From Paracoccus aminophilus JCM 7686 (GTDB lineage: Bacteria > Pseudomonadota > Alphaproteobacteria > Rhodobacterales > Rhodobacteraceae), in contig NC_022041.1 in assembly GCF_000444995.1 (NCBI RefSeq), positions 532,001 through 596,000 on the forward strand: DNA of 64,000 nucleotides, given 5' to 3'. The notes under the pieces were generated by a model. It was not told the DNA's origin and made no database searches. It was given only the letters and a program-made list of their open reading frames with translations. Of this stretch, positions 26,242 to 34,529 are shown one piece after another. The position numbers were made by a program, and so were the translations under genes. Position 1 is the stretch's first letter. Each line of letters begins with the position of its first letter.

Positions 26242-26576
26242 GCGCGCCACGGTTGAATGTCGCGCTGGTCCTGGAAACCGCCGACCGCGTGCCGGACGGG
26301 CTCGGCGGGTTCCGCACGGTTTGGCGCGCCGAGGGACGGCTTTGGGCCGAGATGAAGGCGGGCGTCGGCACCGAGAGCTTTGCCGAGGTCGGGCCGAAAA
26401 GCGTGGTGCGCTGGCAGATCACCCTGCGCGCGGCCCCTGCCGGAGATCCGCGCCGGCCCCGCGCCGGTCAGCGCTTCCGGCTGGGCGAGCGCATCCTGCG
26501 CATTCTGGCGGTGGCGGAACGCGATGCGACCGGGCGCTGGCTTGGCTGCCTCGCCCAAGAGGAGGGACAGGCATGA
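26238..26576 (+). CDS. GTA gene 7: head closure / stopper protein
   Basis: A 112-residue protein of the phage head-tail joining (SPP1 gp16-like) family. It has a beta-barrel pattern with WAEMKAGVG, VRWQITLRAAP and GERILRILAV strands. It forms the stopper ring between adaptor and tail. It overlaps gene 6 and gene 8 by four bases on each side, so the three are translated together. Confidence 0.85.
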   Translation: MSAPRLNVALVLETADRVPDGLGGFRTVWRAEGRLWAEMKAGVGTESFAEVGPKSVVRWQITLRAAPAGDPRRPRAGQRFRLGERILRILAVAERDATGRWLGCLAQEEGQA

Positions 26577-26992
26577 GCTATCAGGCTTCGGTCGCGCTGC
26601 AGGGCGCGCTTTATCAGGCGCTGCGGGCGGATGCGCCTTTGGCAGAGCTGATCGGCGATGCGGTCTATGACGCGATGCCGGTCACGCCGCCCGCCGGGAC
26701 CTATGTCTCGCTTGGGCCCGAAGAGGTGCGCGACGCCAGCGACGCGACCGCGAAAGGCTCCGAGCATGATGTCGTGATCTCGGTCCTGTCGGGCAGCGAT
26801 GAAAGCGGCGGTTTCGGTGAGGTGAAAGAGGCCGCTGCGCGGATTGCCGAGCTCTTGGGAACGGCGGCGCTGGTGCTTGGCCATGGCCGGCTGGTGGGAA
26901 TGTGGTTCCAGCGCGCGAAGGCGCGGCGGGTGGAAACCGGGGCGGGGCGGCGGATCGATCTGACCTTCCGCGCCCGCATTGATCTGGGTTGA
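26573..26992 (+). CDS. GTA gene 8: tail terminator (DUF3168)
   Basis: A 139-residue DUF3168 protein. I place the start at ATG 26573 (MSYQASVALQGALYQAL), with GAGGAGGGA upstream; a longer frame starting earlier runs through gene 7 and is rejected. The family has a lambda gpU-like fold that closes the tail tube at the head end. It is the RcGTA g8 homologue and lies 12 bp before the major tail protein gene. Confidence 0.87.
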   Translation: MSYQASVALQGALYQALRADAPLAELIGDAVYDAMPVTPPAGTYVSLGPEEVRDASDATAKGSEHDVVISVLSGSDESGGFGEVKEAAARIAELLGTAALVLGHGRLVGMWFQRAKARRVETGAGRRIDLTFRARIDLG

Positions 26993-27004
26993 GGAGAGAG
27001 AAAC

Positions 27005-27418
27005 ATGGCAGTTCAGAACGGGCGCGACCTGCTGATCAAGATGGACATGACCGGCAACGGCCAGTTCGAGACCATCGCCGGGCTGCGCGCCTCGCGGATC
27101 TCGTTCAATGCCGAGACGGTCGATGTCACGAGCCTCGAAAGCGAGGGGCGTTGGCGCGAGCTTTTGGCCGGGGCGGGCGTGCGCTCGGCCTCGATCTCGG
27201 GCTCGGGGGTGTTTCGCGACGACACCACCGACGAGCGCGCGCGACAGGTCTTTTTCGATGGCGAGATCCCGCGTTTTCAGGTGGTGATCCCGGACTTTGG
27301 CACGGTCGAAGGGCCGTTTCAGGTCACCGCGCTGGAATATGCGGGCAGCCATAATGGCGAGGCGACCTATGAGCTGACCCTGGCCAGCGCGGGCGCGCTT
27401 TTGTTCGTGGCGCTGTGA
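27005..27418 (+). CDS. GTA gene 9: major tail tube protein
   Basis: A 137-residue tail tube protein of the TP901-1/RcGTA type. Features include MAVQNGRDLLIKMD, VDVTSLES, and strand-rich segments with conserved glycines (SISGSGVFRDD). Hexamers stack to form the tube. ATG 27005 is preceded by GAGGAGAG. The stop overlaps the gene 10 ATG (TGATG). Confidence 0.92.
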   Translation: MAVQNGRDLLIKMDMTGNGQFETIAGLRASRISFNAETVDVTSLESEGRWRELLAGAGVRSASISGSGVFRDDTTDERARQVFFDGEIPRFQVVIPDFGTVEGPFQVTALEYAGSHNGEATYELTLASAGALLFVAL

Positions 27419-27735
27419 TGGCCAATGCGAAAGCCGGAGAGGTCGCCCTTTGGGTCGACGGCAAGCGCCATGTCGCGAAACTGACCTTGGGCGCGCTCGC
27501 GGAGCTGGAAGAGGCTCTGGGCGCGACCAGCCTGATCGCTTTGGTCGAACGCTTCGAGACCGGCGCCTTTGCCAGCCGCGACGTGCTGGCGGTTCTGGCG
27601 GCGGGGTTGCGTGGTGGTGGCGGGGCGGGCGAGGAGCTTGCGCTGCACCATGCCGAGATCCGGGGCGGGCCGATGGGCGCGGCGCGGGTCGCGGCCGAGC
27701 TCTTGGCGCGTGCCTTTCGCGTGCCAGAGCAATGA
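27418..27735 (+). CDS. GTA gene 10: tail assembly chaperone-like protein
   Basis: A 105-residue protein (MANAKAGEVALWVDG start) with a small beta-rich N-terminus and a helical C-terminus (LGALAELEEALGA, LLARAF). It is the homologue of RcGTA g10, placed between tail tube and tape measure where siphoviruses encode tail assembly chaperones. A GTG three bases earlier is also in frame. It overlaps gene 10.1 by four bases (ATGA). Confidence 0.82.
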   Translation: MANAKAGEVALWVDGKRHVAKLTLGALAELEEALGATSLIALVERFETGAFASRDVLAVLAAGLRGGGGAGEELALHHAEIRGGPMGAARVAAELLARAFRVPEQ

Positions 27736-28019
27736 GCGGGGTGGCGACGGAGGCGGGCGTCGCGGGGCTCGACTGGCCCGGGCTCTTGCGCGTCGGGCTG
27801 GGGCCGCCCGCCAAGGGTGGGCTTGGTCTGAGCCCCGCCGAATTCTGGGCTCTGACCCCGGCCGAGCTTGCGCTGATGCTGGGGGTTTCGCCTGACACCG
27901 GCGCGATGACTCGCGACCGGCTGGCTGCGCTGGCGGCCCGTTTTCCCGACCGGAAACCTGACGACCGGAAACCTGAGGATCTGAGGCCAGCGGGCGGCGG
28001 CGCGCCCCGGCAGCTATGA
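27732..28019 (+). CDS. GTA gene 10.1: tail assembly chaperone (rcc01693 family)
   Basis: A 95-residue protein with the segment GLGLSPAEFWALTPAEL, typical of small tail assembly chaperones encoded just before the tape measure. ATG 27732 overlaps the gene 10 stop. Near the C-terminus a 15-bp tandem repeat (GACCGGAAACCTGAx, twice at about 27948-27977) encodes DRKPDDRKPE and makes the tail of this protein low-complexity. Phages often make the second chaperone by frameshift; here it is a separate overlapping gene. Confidence 0.8.
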   Translation: MSGVATEAGVAGLDWPGLLRVGLGPPAKGGLGLSPAEFWALTPAELALMLGVSPDTGAMTRDRLAALAARFPDRKPDDRKPEDLRPAGGGAPRQL

Positions 28020-28029
28020 AAGGAGGCCC

Positions 28030-28698
28030 GTGGTGGCGAGCAAGGACGGATTTGATCCGCTGGACGAGGGACCGACCAGCCCGGCAGGCGCAAGCGCGGC
28101 CAATCGCGAGGTTGCGGCGCTGGATGCCGAGCTTGCGCGGCTGCGCCAGTCGATGGTCTTCACCAGCCGCGAGGTCGGCAATCTGACCTCGGGCATCGGC
28201 GGCGGGCTGCGGCGCGCCTTCGAGGGGCTGGTATTTGACGGGCTGAAGCTCAGCGATGCGCTCAAGGGCGTGGCAGCGAGCATTGCCGAAAGCGTGTTCT
28301 CGGTCGCGATGAAGCCGGTCGAGCAGGCGTTCGCGGGGGCGATTGCACAGGGCATGAACGGGCTTGTCTCGGGCGCGCTGCCCTTTGCCAAGGGCGGGGC
28401 CTTTGCGCAGGGGCGGGTCATGCCCTTCGCTTTGGGCGGCGTCGTCACGCAACCGACCAGCTTTCCGATGCGCGGCGCGACCGGGCTGATGGGCGAGGCC
28501 GGGCCCGAGGCGATCATGCCGCTCCGGCGCGGCGCAGACGGGCGGCTGGGCGTGGCCTCGAGCGGGGGCGGAGCGGGGCGCGGCGTCAATGTCACGATCA
28601 ATGTCTCGACCCCCGATGTCGCAGGCTTTCAACGCAGCCAAAGCCAGATTGCCGCCCAGATGGGACGGCTGCTGGCGCGTGGCGAAAGGAACGGCTGA
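28030..28698 (+). CDS. GTA gene 11: tape measure protein
   Basis: About 222 residues, start GTG 28030 (or 28033) with AGGAGG upstream. The N-terminal helical heptad-like region (AALDAELARLRQSMVF) is followed by a hydrophobic/Gly stretch and the motif FPMRGATGLMGEAGPEAIMPL, found at the C-terminus of many tape measure proteins. Siphophage tape measures usually exceed 600 residues. The short length fits the very short tail of RcGTA particles. Confidence 0.87.
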   Translation: MVASKDGFDPLDEGPTSPAGASAANREVAALDAELARLRQSMVFTSREVGNLTSGIGGGLRRAFEGLVFDGLKLSDALKGVAASIAESVFSVAMKPVEQAFAGAIAQGMNGLVSGALPFAKGGAFAQGRVMPFALGGVVTQPTSFPMRGATGLMGEAGPEAIMPLRRGADGRLGVASSGGGAGRGVNVTINVSTPDVAGFQRSQSQIAAQMGRLLARGERNG

Positions 28699-28700
28699 CC

Positions 28701-29333
28701 ATGGCATTTCACGAAATCAGATTTCCCGCGAACCTCTCTTTCGGGTCGGTCGGCGGGCCTGAGCGGCGCACCGAGATCGTGGCTCTGGTCAACGGCCATG
28801 AGGAGCGCCGCACGCCCTGGGCCCATTCGCGTCGTCGCTATGACGCGGGGCTCGGGCTGCGCTCGCTCGAGGATGTGGCCGAGCTCATCGCGTTTTTCGA
28901 GGCGCGCGCCGGGCAGCTTCACGGCTTTCGCTGGAAGGATTGGGCGGATTTCAAAAGCGGTCTGCCGAAAGACGCACCGCATTTTCAGGACCAGCTTCTG
29001 GGCTATGGCGATGCGCGCCAGACCGAGTTTCAGCTGGTGAAGGCCTATGTTTCGGGGCCGGGGCGCTATCTGCGCCCGGTGCTCAAGCCGGTCGCGGGCT
29101 CTGTCGTCATGGGGATCGGCACCGATGACATGCGCGAAGGCGTCGATTTCAGCGTCAACACCGAGACCGGCATCATCACCTTCAACGCGCCTCCGGGCAA
29201 GGGGGCGGCGGTGACGGCGGGCTTTGAATTCGACGTGCCGGTGCGGTTTGACACCGACCATATCGCGGTCTCGGTCGCTTCGTTCCGCGCAGGCGATCTG
29301 CCGCAGGTGCCGATCATCGAGGTGCGGCTATGA
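28701..29333 (+). CDS. GTA gene 12: distal tail protein (DUF2460)
   Basis: A 210-residue DUF2460 protein. The family motif FFEARAGQLHGFRWKDWADFKSG is present, as is the DHIAVSVASFRAGDLPQVPIIEVRL end. It forms the distal tail ring that joins tube and baseplate hub. The stop overlaps the gene 13 ATG by four bases. Confidence 0.92.
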   Translation: MAFHEIRFPANLSFGSVGGPERRTEIVALVNGHEERRTPWAHSRRRYDAGLGLRSLEDVAELIAFFEARAGQLHGFRWKDWADFKSGLPKDAPHFQDQLLGYGDARQTEFQLVKAYVSGPGRYLRPVLKPVAGSVVMGIGTDDMREGVDFSVNTETGIITFNAPPGKGAAVTAGFEFDVPVRFDTDHIAVSVASFRAGDLPQVPIIEVRL

Positions 29334-30163
29334 TGGCCGAGCGCATGGCGCGGGCCTGGTCGGTCACGCGCAAGGACGGGCTGGTGCTTGGCTTTACCGA
29401 CCACGACCGCCCGCTGGTTTTTGGCGGTTTGCGCTTTCGCCCCGACACGGGTCTGAGCGCGCGCGCCGTTGTGCAGGGGGCGGGGCTTTCGGTCGATAAT
29501 ACCGAAGCCATCGGGCTTTTGAGCGATGATGCGATCACCGAGATCGACCTGATGGCCGGTCGCTGGGACGGCGCCGAGGTGCGTCTGTGGGAACTCGACT
29601 GGGCCCAGCTTGCCGACCGGCGGCTGGTCTTTCGCGGGCATCTGGGCGAGATCTCGCGCGCGGGAGCCGGGTTTCGCGCCGAGTTGCGCGGCCTGTCCGA
29701 GCCGCTCAACCGCCCTCAAGGCCGGGTCTATCATCCACGCTGTTCGGCCGCTTTGGGGGATCGGCTGTGCAAGGTCGATCTGGACCGGCCCGGCTATTTC
29801 GCCGAGGGGCGCGTGGTTTCGGACGATGAAGGGCTGCGGTTCCAGCTGGACGGGATCGAGGCGCAGGAGCCGGGCTGGTTCGAGCGCGGGCAACTGCTGG
29901 TCCTGTCGGGTCCGGCCGAGGGCTTGAGTGGCGTGATCAAGAACGATCTCGCCCCCGGTGTCACGCGCCGCGATGTCGAGCTCTGGGCCGCCTTGGGCAT
30001 TCGTCCCGAGGCCGGAGACCGCATTCGCCTGATCGCCGGTTGCGACAAGCGGGCCGAGACCTGTCGGCTCAAATTCGCGAACCATCTGAATTTCCGGGGC
30101 TTTCCGCATCTGCCCGCCGAAGATTGGCTGATCGCACCTCAGGCGACGCCGGTGCGGCGATGA
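29330..30163 (+). CDS. GTA gene 13: baseplate hub protein (DUF2163 / BR0599 family)
   Basis: A 277-residue protein with the N-terminal DUF2163 region (TRKDGLVLGFTDHDRPL) and the C-terminal BR0599-type region (GCDKRAETCRLKFAN, NFRGFPHLP). Four cysteines are in two pairs (YHPRCSAALGDRLC and GCDKRAETC). The RcGTA hub has been described as carrying an iron-sulfur cluster, and this spacing would allow it; that is inference here. It overlaps gene 12 and gene 14 by four bases each. Confidence 0.9.
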   Translation: MMAERMARAWSVTRKDGLVLGFTDHDRPLVFGGLRFRPDTGLSARAVVQGAGLSVDNTEAIGLLSDDAITEIDLMAGRWDGAEVRLWELDWAQLADRRLVFRGHLGEISRAGAGFRAELRGLSEPLNRPQGRVYHPRCSAALGDRLCKVDLDRPGYFAEGRVVSDDEGLRFQLDGIEAQEPGWFERGQLLVLSGPAEGLSGVIKNDLAPGVTRRDVELWAALGIRPEAGDRIRLIAGCDKRAETCRLKFANHLNFRGFPHLPAEDWLIAPQATPVRR

Positions 30164-30615
30164 CGCCGGATCTGGGGAGAGCGGATGTGGTGGCCGAGGC
30201 GCGGCGCTGGATCGGCACGCCCTATGTCCATCAGGGCTCGGTTTGCGGCGCGGGGGCGGATTGCCTTGGCCTGATCCGGGGCATCTGGCGCGCGCTTCAT
30301 GGCCACGAGCCCGAGGCTTTGCCCGCCTATACGCCCGATTGGGGCGAGCTTGGGCAGGGTGAACTCGGGCGGAGCGAGCTCTTGCTGGCCGGGCTCATGC
30401 GCCATCTGCGCCCGGCCGGGCGGGAAGCTCTGGGCGATGTGCTGGTGTTTCGCATGAGGACCGGCGCGATTGCCAAACATCTGGGACTGCTCACCCAAAC
30501 CGGCGCGGGCGCGCGCTTCGTCCATGCCTATGACCGGCATGGCGTGGTCGAAAGCCCGCTCTCGGGCCCGTGGCGGGCGCGGATCGCGGCACGCTTCATC
30601 TTTCCGCCGCTTTAG
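30160..30615 (+). CDS. GTA gene 14: NlpC/P60 cell-wall peptidase
   Basis: A 151-residue NlpC/P60-fold peptidase. The catalytic Cys35 is in GADCLGLIRGIW, the His is in AKHLGLLT, and a polar third residue follows in FVHAYDRHGV. It is predicted to open peptidoglycan during DNA delivery from the tail tip. ATG 30160 overlaps the gene 13 stop. It is the RcGTA g14 homologue. Confidence 0.9.
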   Translation: MTPDLGRADVVAEARRWIGTPYVHQGSVCGAGADCLGLIRGIWRALHGHEPEALPAYTPDWGELGQGELGRSELLLAGLMRHLRPAGREALGDVLVFRMRTGAIAKHLGLLTQTGAGARFVHAYDRHGVVESPLSGPWRARIAARFIFPPL

Positions 30616-30638
30616 CATTTCACGAAAGGACCAATCTC

Positions 30639-33600
30639 ATGGCGACGATACTTCTGGCAGCGGCAGGGGCCTCGATTGGCGCGGGATTTGGCGGCGCGGT
30701 GCTGGGCCTCTCGGGCGCGGTGATCGGGCGCGCCGTCGGGGCGACGGTGGGCCATATCATCGATCAGCGCCTGCTCGGGCAGGGCTCGAAAGCGGTCGAG
30801 ACCGGGCGCATCGACCGCATGCGCATCCAGACCGCTGGCGAGGGCACGCCGGTTGCGCGCCTCTGGGGTCAGATGCGGATGCCGGGCCATGTCATCTGGG
30901 CCGCGCCTCTGGTCGAGACGCGCAAGACGCAGGGCGGCGGCAAGGGCTCGGGCCCGCGCGTGACCGAAGTGGGCTATCGGTTGAGCTTTGCCGTGGCGCT
31001 TTGCGAGGGGCCGATCCTCGGCATCGGCCGGATCTGGGCGGATGGCGAAGAGGTCTCGCCCGATGATTTCGACCTGCGCGTCTATCGCGGCTCGGAAAGC
31101 CAGATGCCCGATCCGGTGATTGCCGCGATCGAGGGCGAGGCGGCTCCGGCCTATCGCGGCATTGCCTATGTCGTGCTGGAGGATCTGGCGCTCGAGCGCT
31201 GGGGCAATCGCGTGCCGCAGCTGAGTTTTGAGGTTCTGCGCGCCGCCAAGGGCGGGCGCGGTCTGTCGCGCGAGGTCGAGGCGGTCGCGCTGATCCCGGC
31301 GACCGGGGAATATGCGCTGGCCACGACTGCGGTGAGCTATGATCTGGGCGAAGGCGAGGTTCAGGTCGTGAACCAGAACCTGCCTGCGGGCGTCACCGAT
31401 CTGGGCAACTCGCTGCGCAGCCTGCGGCGCGAACTGCCGCGCGTGGGCTCTGTCTCGCTGGTGGTTGGCTGGTTTGGCGATGACCTGCGCGTCGGCCAGT
31501 GCAAGCTGCGTCCGAAGGTCGAGGATGTCAGGCGCGAGGGCCATGAGATGGCCTGGCGCGCGGGCGGGATCGGGCGCGGGGCGGCTCAGGAAGTGGCGCG
31601 GGTCAATGACCGTCCGATCTATGGCGGCACCCCAGCCGATGGCGCGGTGATCGAGGCCTTGCGCGCGATTGCGGCAGGCGGGCAAAAGGCGGTCTTCTAT
31701 CCGTTCATCCTGATGGAGCAGCTTGCGGGCAATGCGCGCCCCGATCCCTGGAGCGGCGCGCCTCATCAGCCGGTCATGCCCTGGCGCGGGCGCATCACCA
31801 GCTCAATCGCGGCGGGTCGCGCGGGCAGTCCCGATGGCACGGCGCAGGCGGCGGCAGAGGTCGCGGCCTTTTTCGGCACCGCAAAGCCCGGTGATTTTTC
31901 ACGCGCGGGCGGCGGCGTCCATTACAGCGGGCCCGAGGAATGGTCCTATCGCCGCTTCATCCTGCATTATGCGCATCTCTGCGCCGAGGCGGGCGGCATT
32001 GATGCCTTCCTGATCGGCTCGGAGATGATCGGGCTGACGCAGATCCGGGGCGCGGGCCACAGCTTTCCAGCCGTGGCCGCCTTGCGGGCGCTTGCGGCGG
32101 ATGTGCGCGGGATTTTGGGCGAGAGCGTCAAGATCGGCTATGCGGCGGATTGGTCCGAATATTTCGGCTATCAACCGGGCGGCGGCGATGTGCATTTCCA
32201 CCTCGACCCGCTTTGGGCCGATGAGAATATCGATTTCGTCGGGATCGACAATTACATGCCGCTGTCGGATTGGCGCGAGGGCGAGGATCATCTCGACGCC
32301 GGTTGGCGCCGCATCACCAACCCGGATTACCTCAAGGCCAATGTCGCGGGTGGCGAGGGCTATGACTGGTATTACGCCCGCGATGAGGATCGGCTGGCAC
32401 AGCTGCGCAGCCCGATCAGCGATGGCGCTTATGATGAGGCATGGGTCTGGCGCTACAAGGATATCCGCAACTGGTGGGCGAACCCCCATCACGACCGGAT
32501 CGGTGGCATCCGCAAGGCGCAACCGACCGCTTGGGTGCCGGGCACGAAGCCGGTCTGGTTCACGGAAATGGGCTGCGCCGCGCTTGATCTTGGCACCAAC
32601 CAGCCGAACAAGTTCCTCGATGCGATGAGCTCGGAATCGCAGCTGCCCCATTTCTCGCAAGGGCGGCGCGATGATGTCATGCAGGCGGCCTATATCCGCG
32701 CGATGACAGAGTTCTGGGGCGATCCGGCCAACAATCCTGCGCGACCGGCCTTTGGCCGCACCGGGGCGGGGCGGATGATCGACATGAGCCGCGCCCATGT
32801 CTGGTGTTGGGATGCGCGGCCCTATCCGGCCTTTCCCGGGCGCGGGGATCTGTGGTCGGACGGCGCGGCTTGGGAACGCGGCCATTGGCTGAACGGACGT
32901 GCCTCGGTGGTGCCTCTGGCGGATGTCGTGGCCGAGATCTGCCGCGAGGCCGGTGTCGCGAGCTTTGATGTGAGCGGGCTTTCCGGTCTCGTGCGCGGCT
33001 ATGTGCCGGGCGGTGGCGACAGCGGGCGCGCGGCCTTGCAGCCCTTGATGCTCGCGCATGGCTTTGATGCGGTTGAGCGCGACGGCAGTCTGCGCTTTCA
33101 GATGCGCGATGCCCGCGTCGCTGCTGAGATCGGGCTGGATGATCTGGCGCTTGCCGATCAGGTCAGTGGGATCGAGGCTTTGCGCGCTGCCGATGCCGAA
33201 ATCTCGGGCCGGATGCGCGTCACCCATATCGAGGCGGGCGCCGATTATGCCGCCTCGACCGCCGAGACCATGCTGCCGGGCGGCGAGTTTGCCAGGGTTT
33301 CGGGCAGCGAGCTTGCCATGGCGCTGACCCGGCCCGAGGGGCGGGCGATGGCCGAGCGTTGGCTCTCCGAGGCGGTGATCGCGCGCGACAGCCTGCGCTT
33401 CGCCCTACCGCCCTCGCGGGCCGAGCTTGGGCCGGGCGATGTCTTGCGCGTCGATGAAGGCAAGGGCGAGGCCCGGCGGTGGCGGATCGACCGGGTGGAA
33501 CGAGGCGCGGCCCAGATCATCGAGGCGGTCCGGGTCGAGCCGGGCGTCTACCGCGCGGCGCGCAGCTCGGAGATCACGCATCCGGTTCGTGCCTATAGTC

Positions 33601-34529
33601 CGGCAATCCCGCTTTGGCCGGTCTTTCTCGATCTGCCGCTGCTCAGGGGCGACGAGGTGCCCCATGCGCCGCATCTTGCGGTGACGGCGACGCCCTGGCC
33701 GGGGCAGGCGGCGGTCTGGATGTCGGAGGAGGCCCTGGGCGGCTATCAGCTGAACTGCCGCGTGCCGCTGCGCTCGGTCATGGGGCGCACGGTGACGCCG
33801 CTTGGCCGGGCGCGGCCGGGGGTCTGGGACCGTGGCCCGGCCCTGCGGCTGCGTATGAAGGGCGGCCAATTGAAATCCGCGACTGCGAAGGCGCTGATGG
33901 CGGGGGCCAACCTTCTGGCGATCGGCGATGGCACGCCGGAAGGCTGGGAGCTGTTGCAATTCGCCGAAGCGCGGCTGATTGCGCCCAATCTGTGGGAGAT
34001 CGGCCTGCGCTTGCGCGGGCAGGCGGGCACGGATGCCTTCATGCCCGATGTCTGGCCCGCGGGCAGTCTGGTCGTGCTGCTGGACGGCGCGGCGGTGCAG
34101 GTCGATCTGGCACCGAGCGCGCGCAATCAGTCGCGGCATTGGCGGATCGGACCGGCGCTGCGCGGACCCGATGACCCGAGCTACCGCCATCAGCAACAGG
34201 CGTTCCGGGGCGCGGGTCTGCGCCCGCTCTCGCCGTGCCACCTTCGCCTTGAGGGACTGGAGGCGCGCTGGTTGCGGCGTGGTCGGATCGCGGCCGATGG
34301 CTGGGACGGCCCGGATATCCCGCTTGGCGAGGCCCGCGAGCGCTATCTGGCGCGGCTGGTCCGGGACGGGCGTGTGCTGGGGCAGGAGGTCCTGTCCGAG
34401 CCGCGCTGGTCGATCCCGCAAACCCTGTGGTCCGCCGCATTAGGTGGCGGACCCTTCACGCTCGAAGTCGCTCAATTGTCCGATGAATTCGGCCCGGGCC
34501 CCTTTGTCAGGAGAGACATCCATGTCTGA
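30639..34529 (+). CDS. GTA gene 15: baseplate megatron / host-specificity protein
   Basis: A 1296-residue protein starting at ATG 30639 (MATILLAAAGASIGAG) with GAAAGGA upstream. The N-terminus is hydrophobic and Gly-rich (about 3-40), resembling a pore-forming segment. A TIM-barrel-like domain (GTA_TIM, about 430-700: AWVWRYKDIRNWW, KPVWFTEMGC) and a phage-tail domain (about 780-950) follow. It is the central tail-tip protein through which DNA passes. The frame is intact. It overlaps the DUF2793 gene by eight bases. Confidence 0.93.
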   Translation: MATILLAAAGASIGAGFGGAVLGLSGAVIGRAVGATVGHIIDQRLLGQGSKAVETGRIDRMRIQTAGEGTPVARLWGQMRMPGHVIWAAPLVETRKTQGGGKGSGPRVTEVGYRLSFAVALCEGPILGIGRIWADGEEVSPDDFDLRVYRGSESQMPDPVIAAIEGEAAPAYRGIAYVVLEDLALERWGNRVPQLSFEVLRAAKGGRGLSREVEAVALIPATGEYALATTAVSYDLGEGEVQVVNQNLPAGVTDLGNSLRSLRRELPRVGSVSLVVGWFGDDLRVGQCKLRPKVEDVRREGHEMAWRAGGIGRGAAQEVARVNDRPIYGGTPADGAVIEALRAIAAGGQKAVFYPFILMEQLAGNARPDPWSGAPHQPVMPWRGRITSSIAAGRAGSPDGTAQAAAEVAAFFGTAKPGDFSRAGGGVHYSGPEEWSYRRFILHYAHLCAEAGGIDAFLIGSEMIGLTQIRGAGHSFPAVAALRALAADVRGILGESVKIGYAADWSEYFGYQPGGGDVHFHLDPLWADENIDFVGIDNYMPLSDWREGEDHLDAGWRRITNPDYLKANVAGGEGYDWYYARDEDRLAQLRSPISDGAYDEAWVWRYKDIRNWWANPHHDRIGGIRKAQPTAWVPGTKPVWFTEMGCAALDLGTNQPNKFLDAMSSESQLPHFSQGRRDDVMQAAYIRAMTEFWGDPANNPARPAFGRTGAGRMIDMSRAHVWCWDARPYPAFPGRGDLWSDGAAWERGHWLNGRASVVPLADVVAEICREAGVASFDVSGLSGLVRGYVPGGGDSGRAALQPLMLAHGFDAVERDGSLRFQMRDARVAAEIGLDDLALADQVSGIEALRAADAEISGRMRVTHIEAGADYAASTAETMLPGGEFARVSGSELAMALTRPEGRAMAERWLSEAVIARDSLRFALPPSRAELGPGDVLRVDEGKGEARRWRIDRVERGAAQIIEAVRVEPGVYRAARSSEITHPVRAYSPAIPLWPVFLDLPLLRGDEVPHAPHLAVTATPWPGQAAVWMSEEALGGYQLNCRVPLRSVMGRTVTPLGRARPGVWDRGPALRLRMKGGQLKSATAKALMAGANLLAIGDGTPEGWELLQFAEARLIAPNLWEIGLRLRGQAGTDAFMPDVWPAGSLVVLLDGAAVQVDLAPSARNQSRHWRIGPALRGPDDPSYRHQQQAFRGAGLRPLSPCHLRLEGLEARWLRRGRIAADGWDGPDIPLGEARERYLARLVRDGRVLGQEVLSEPRWSIPQTLWSAALGGGPFTLEVAQLSDEFGPGPFVRRDIHV

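Noticed and set aside
30639..34529. A glycosidase because of the TIM-barrel-like part of gene 15
   Set aside because: The domain is a standard part of the GTA host-specificity protein. Catalytic activity is not supported by anything I can see here.
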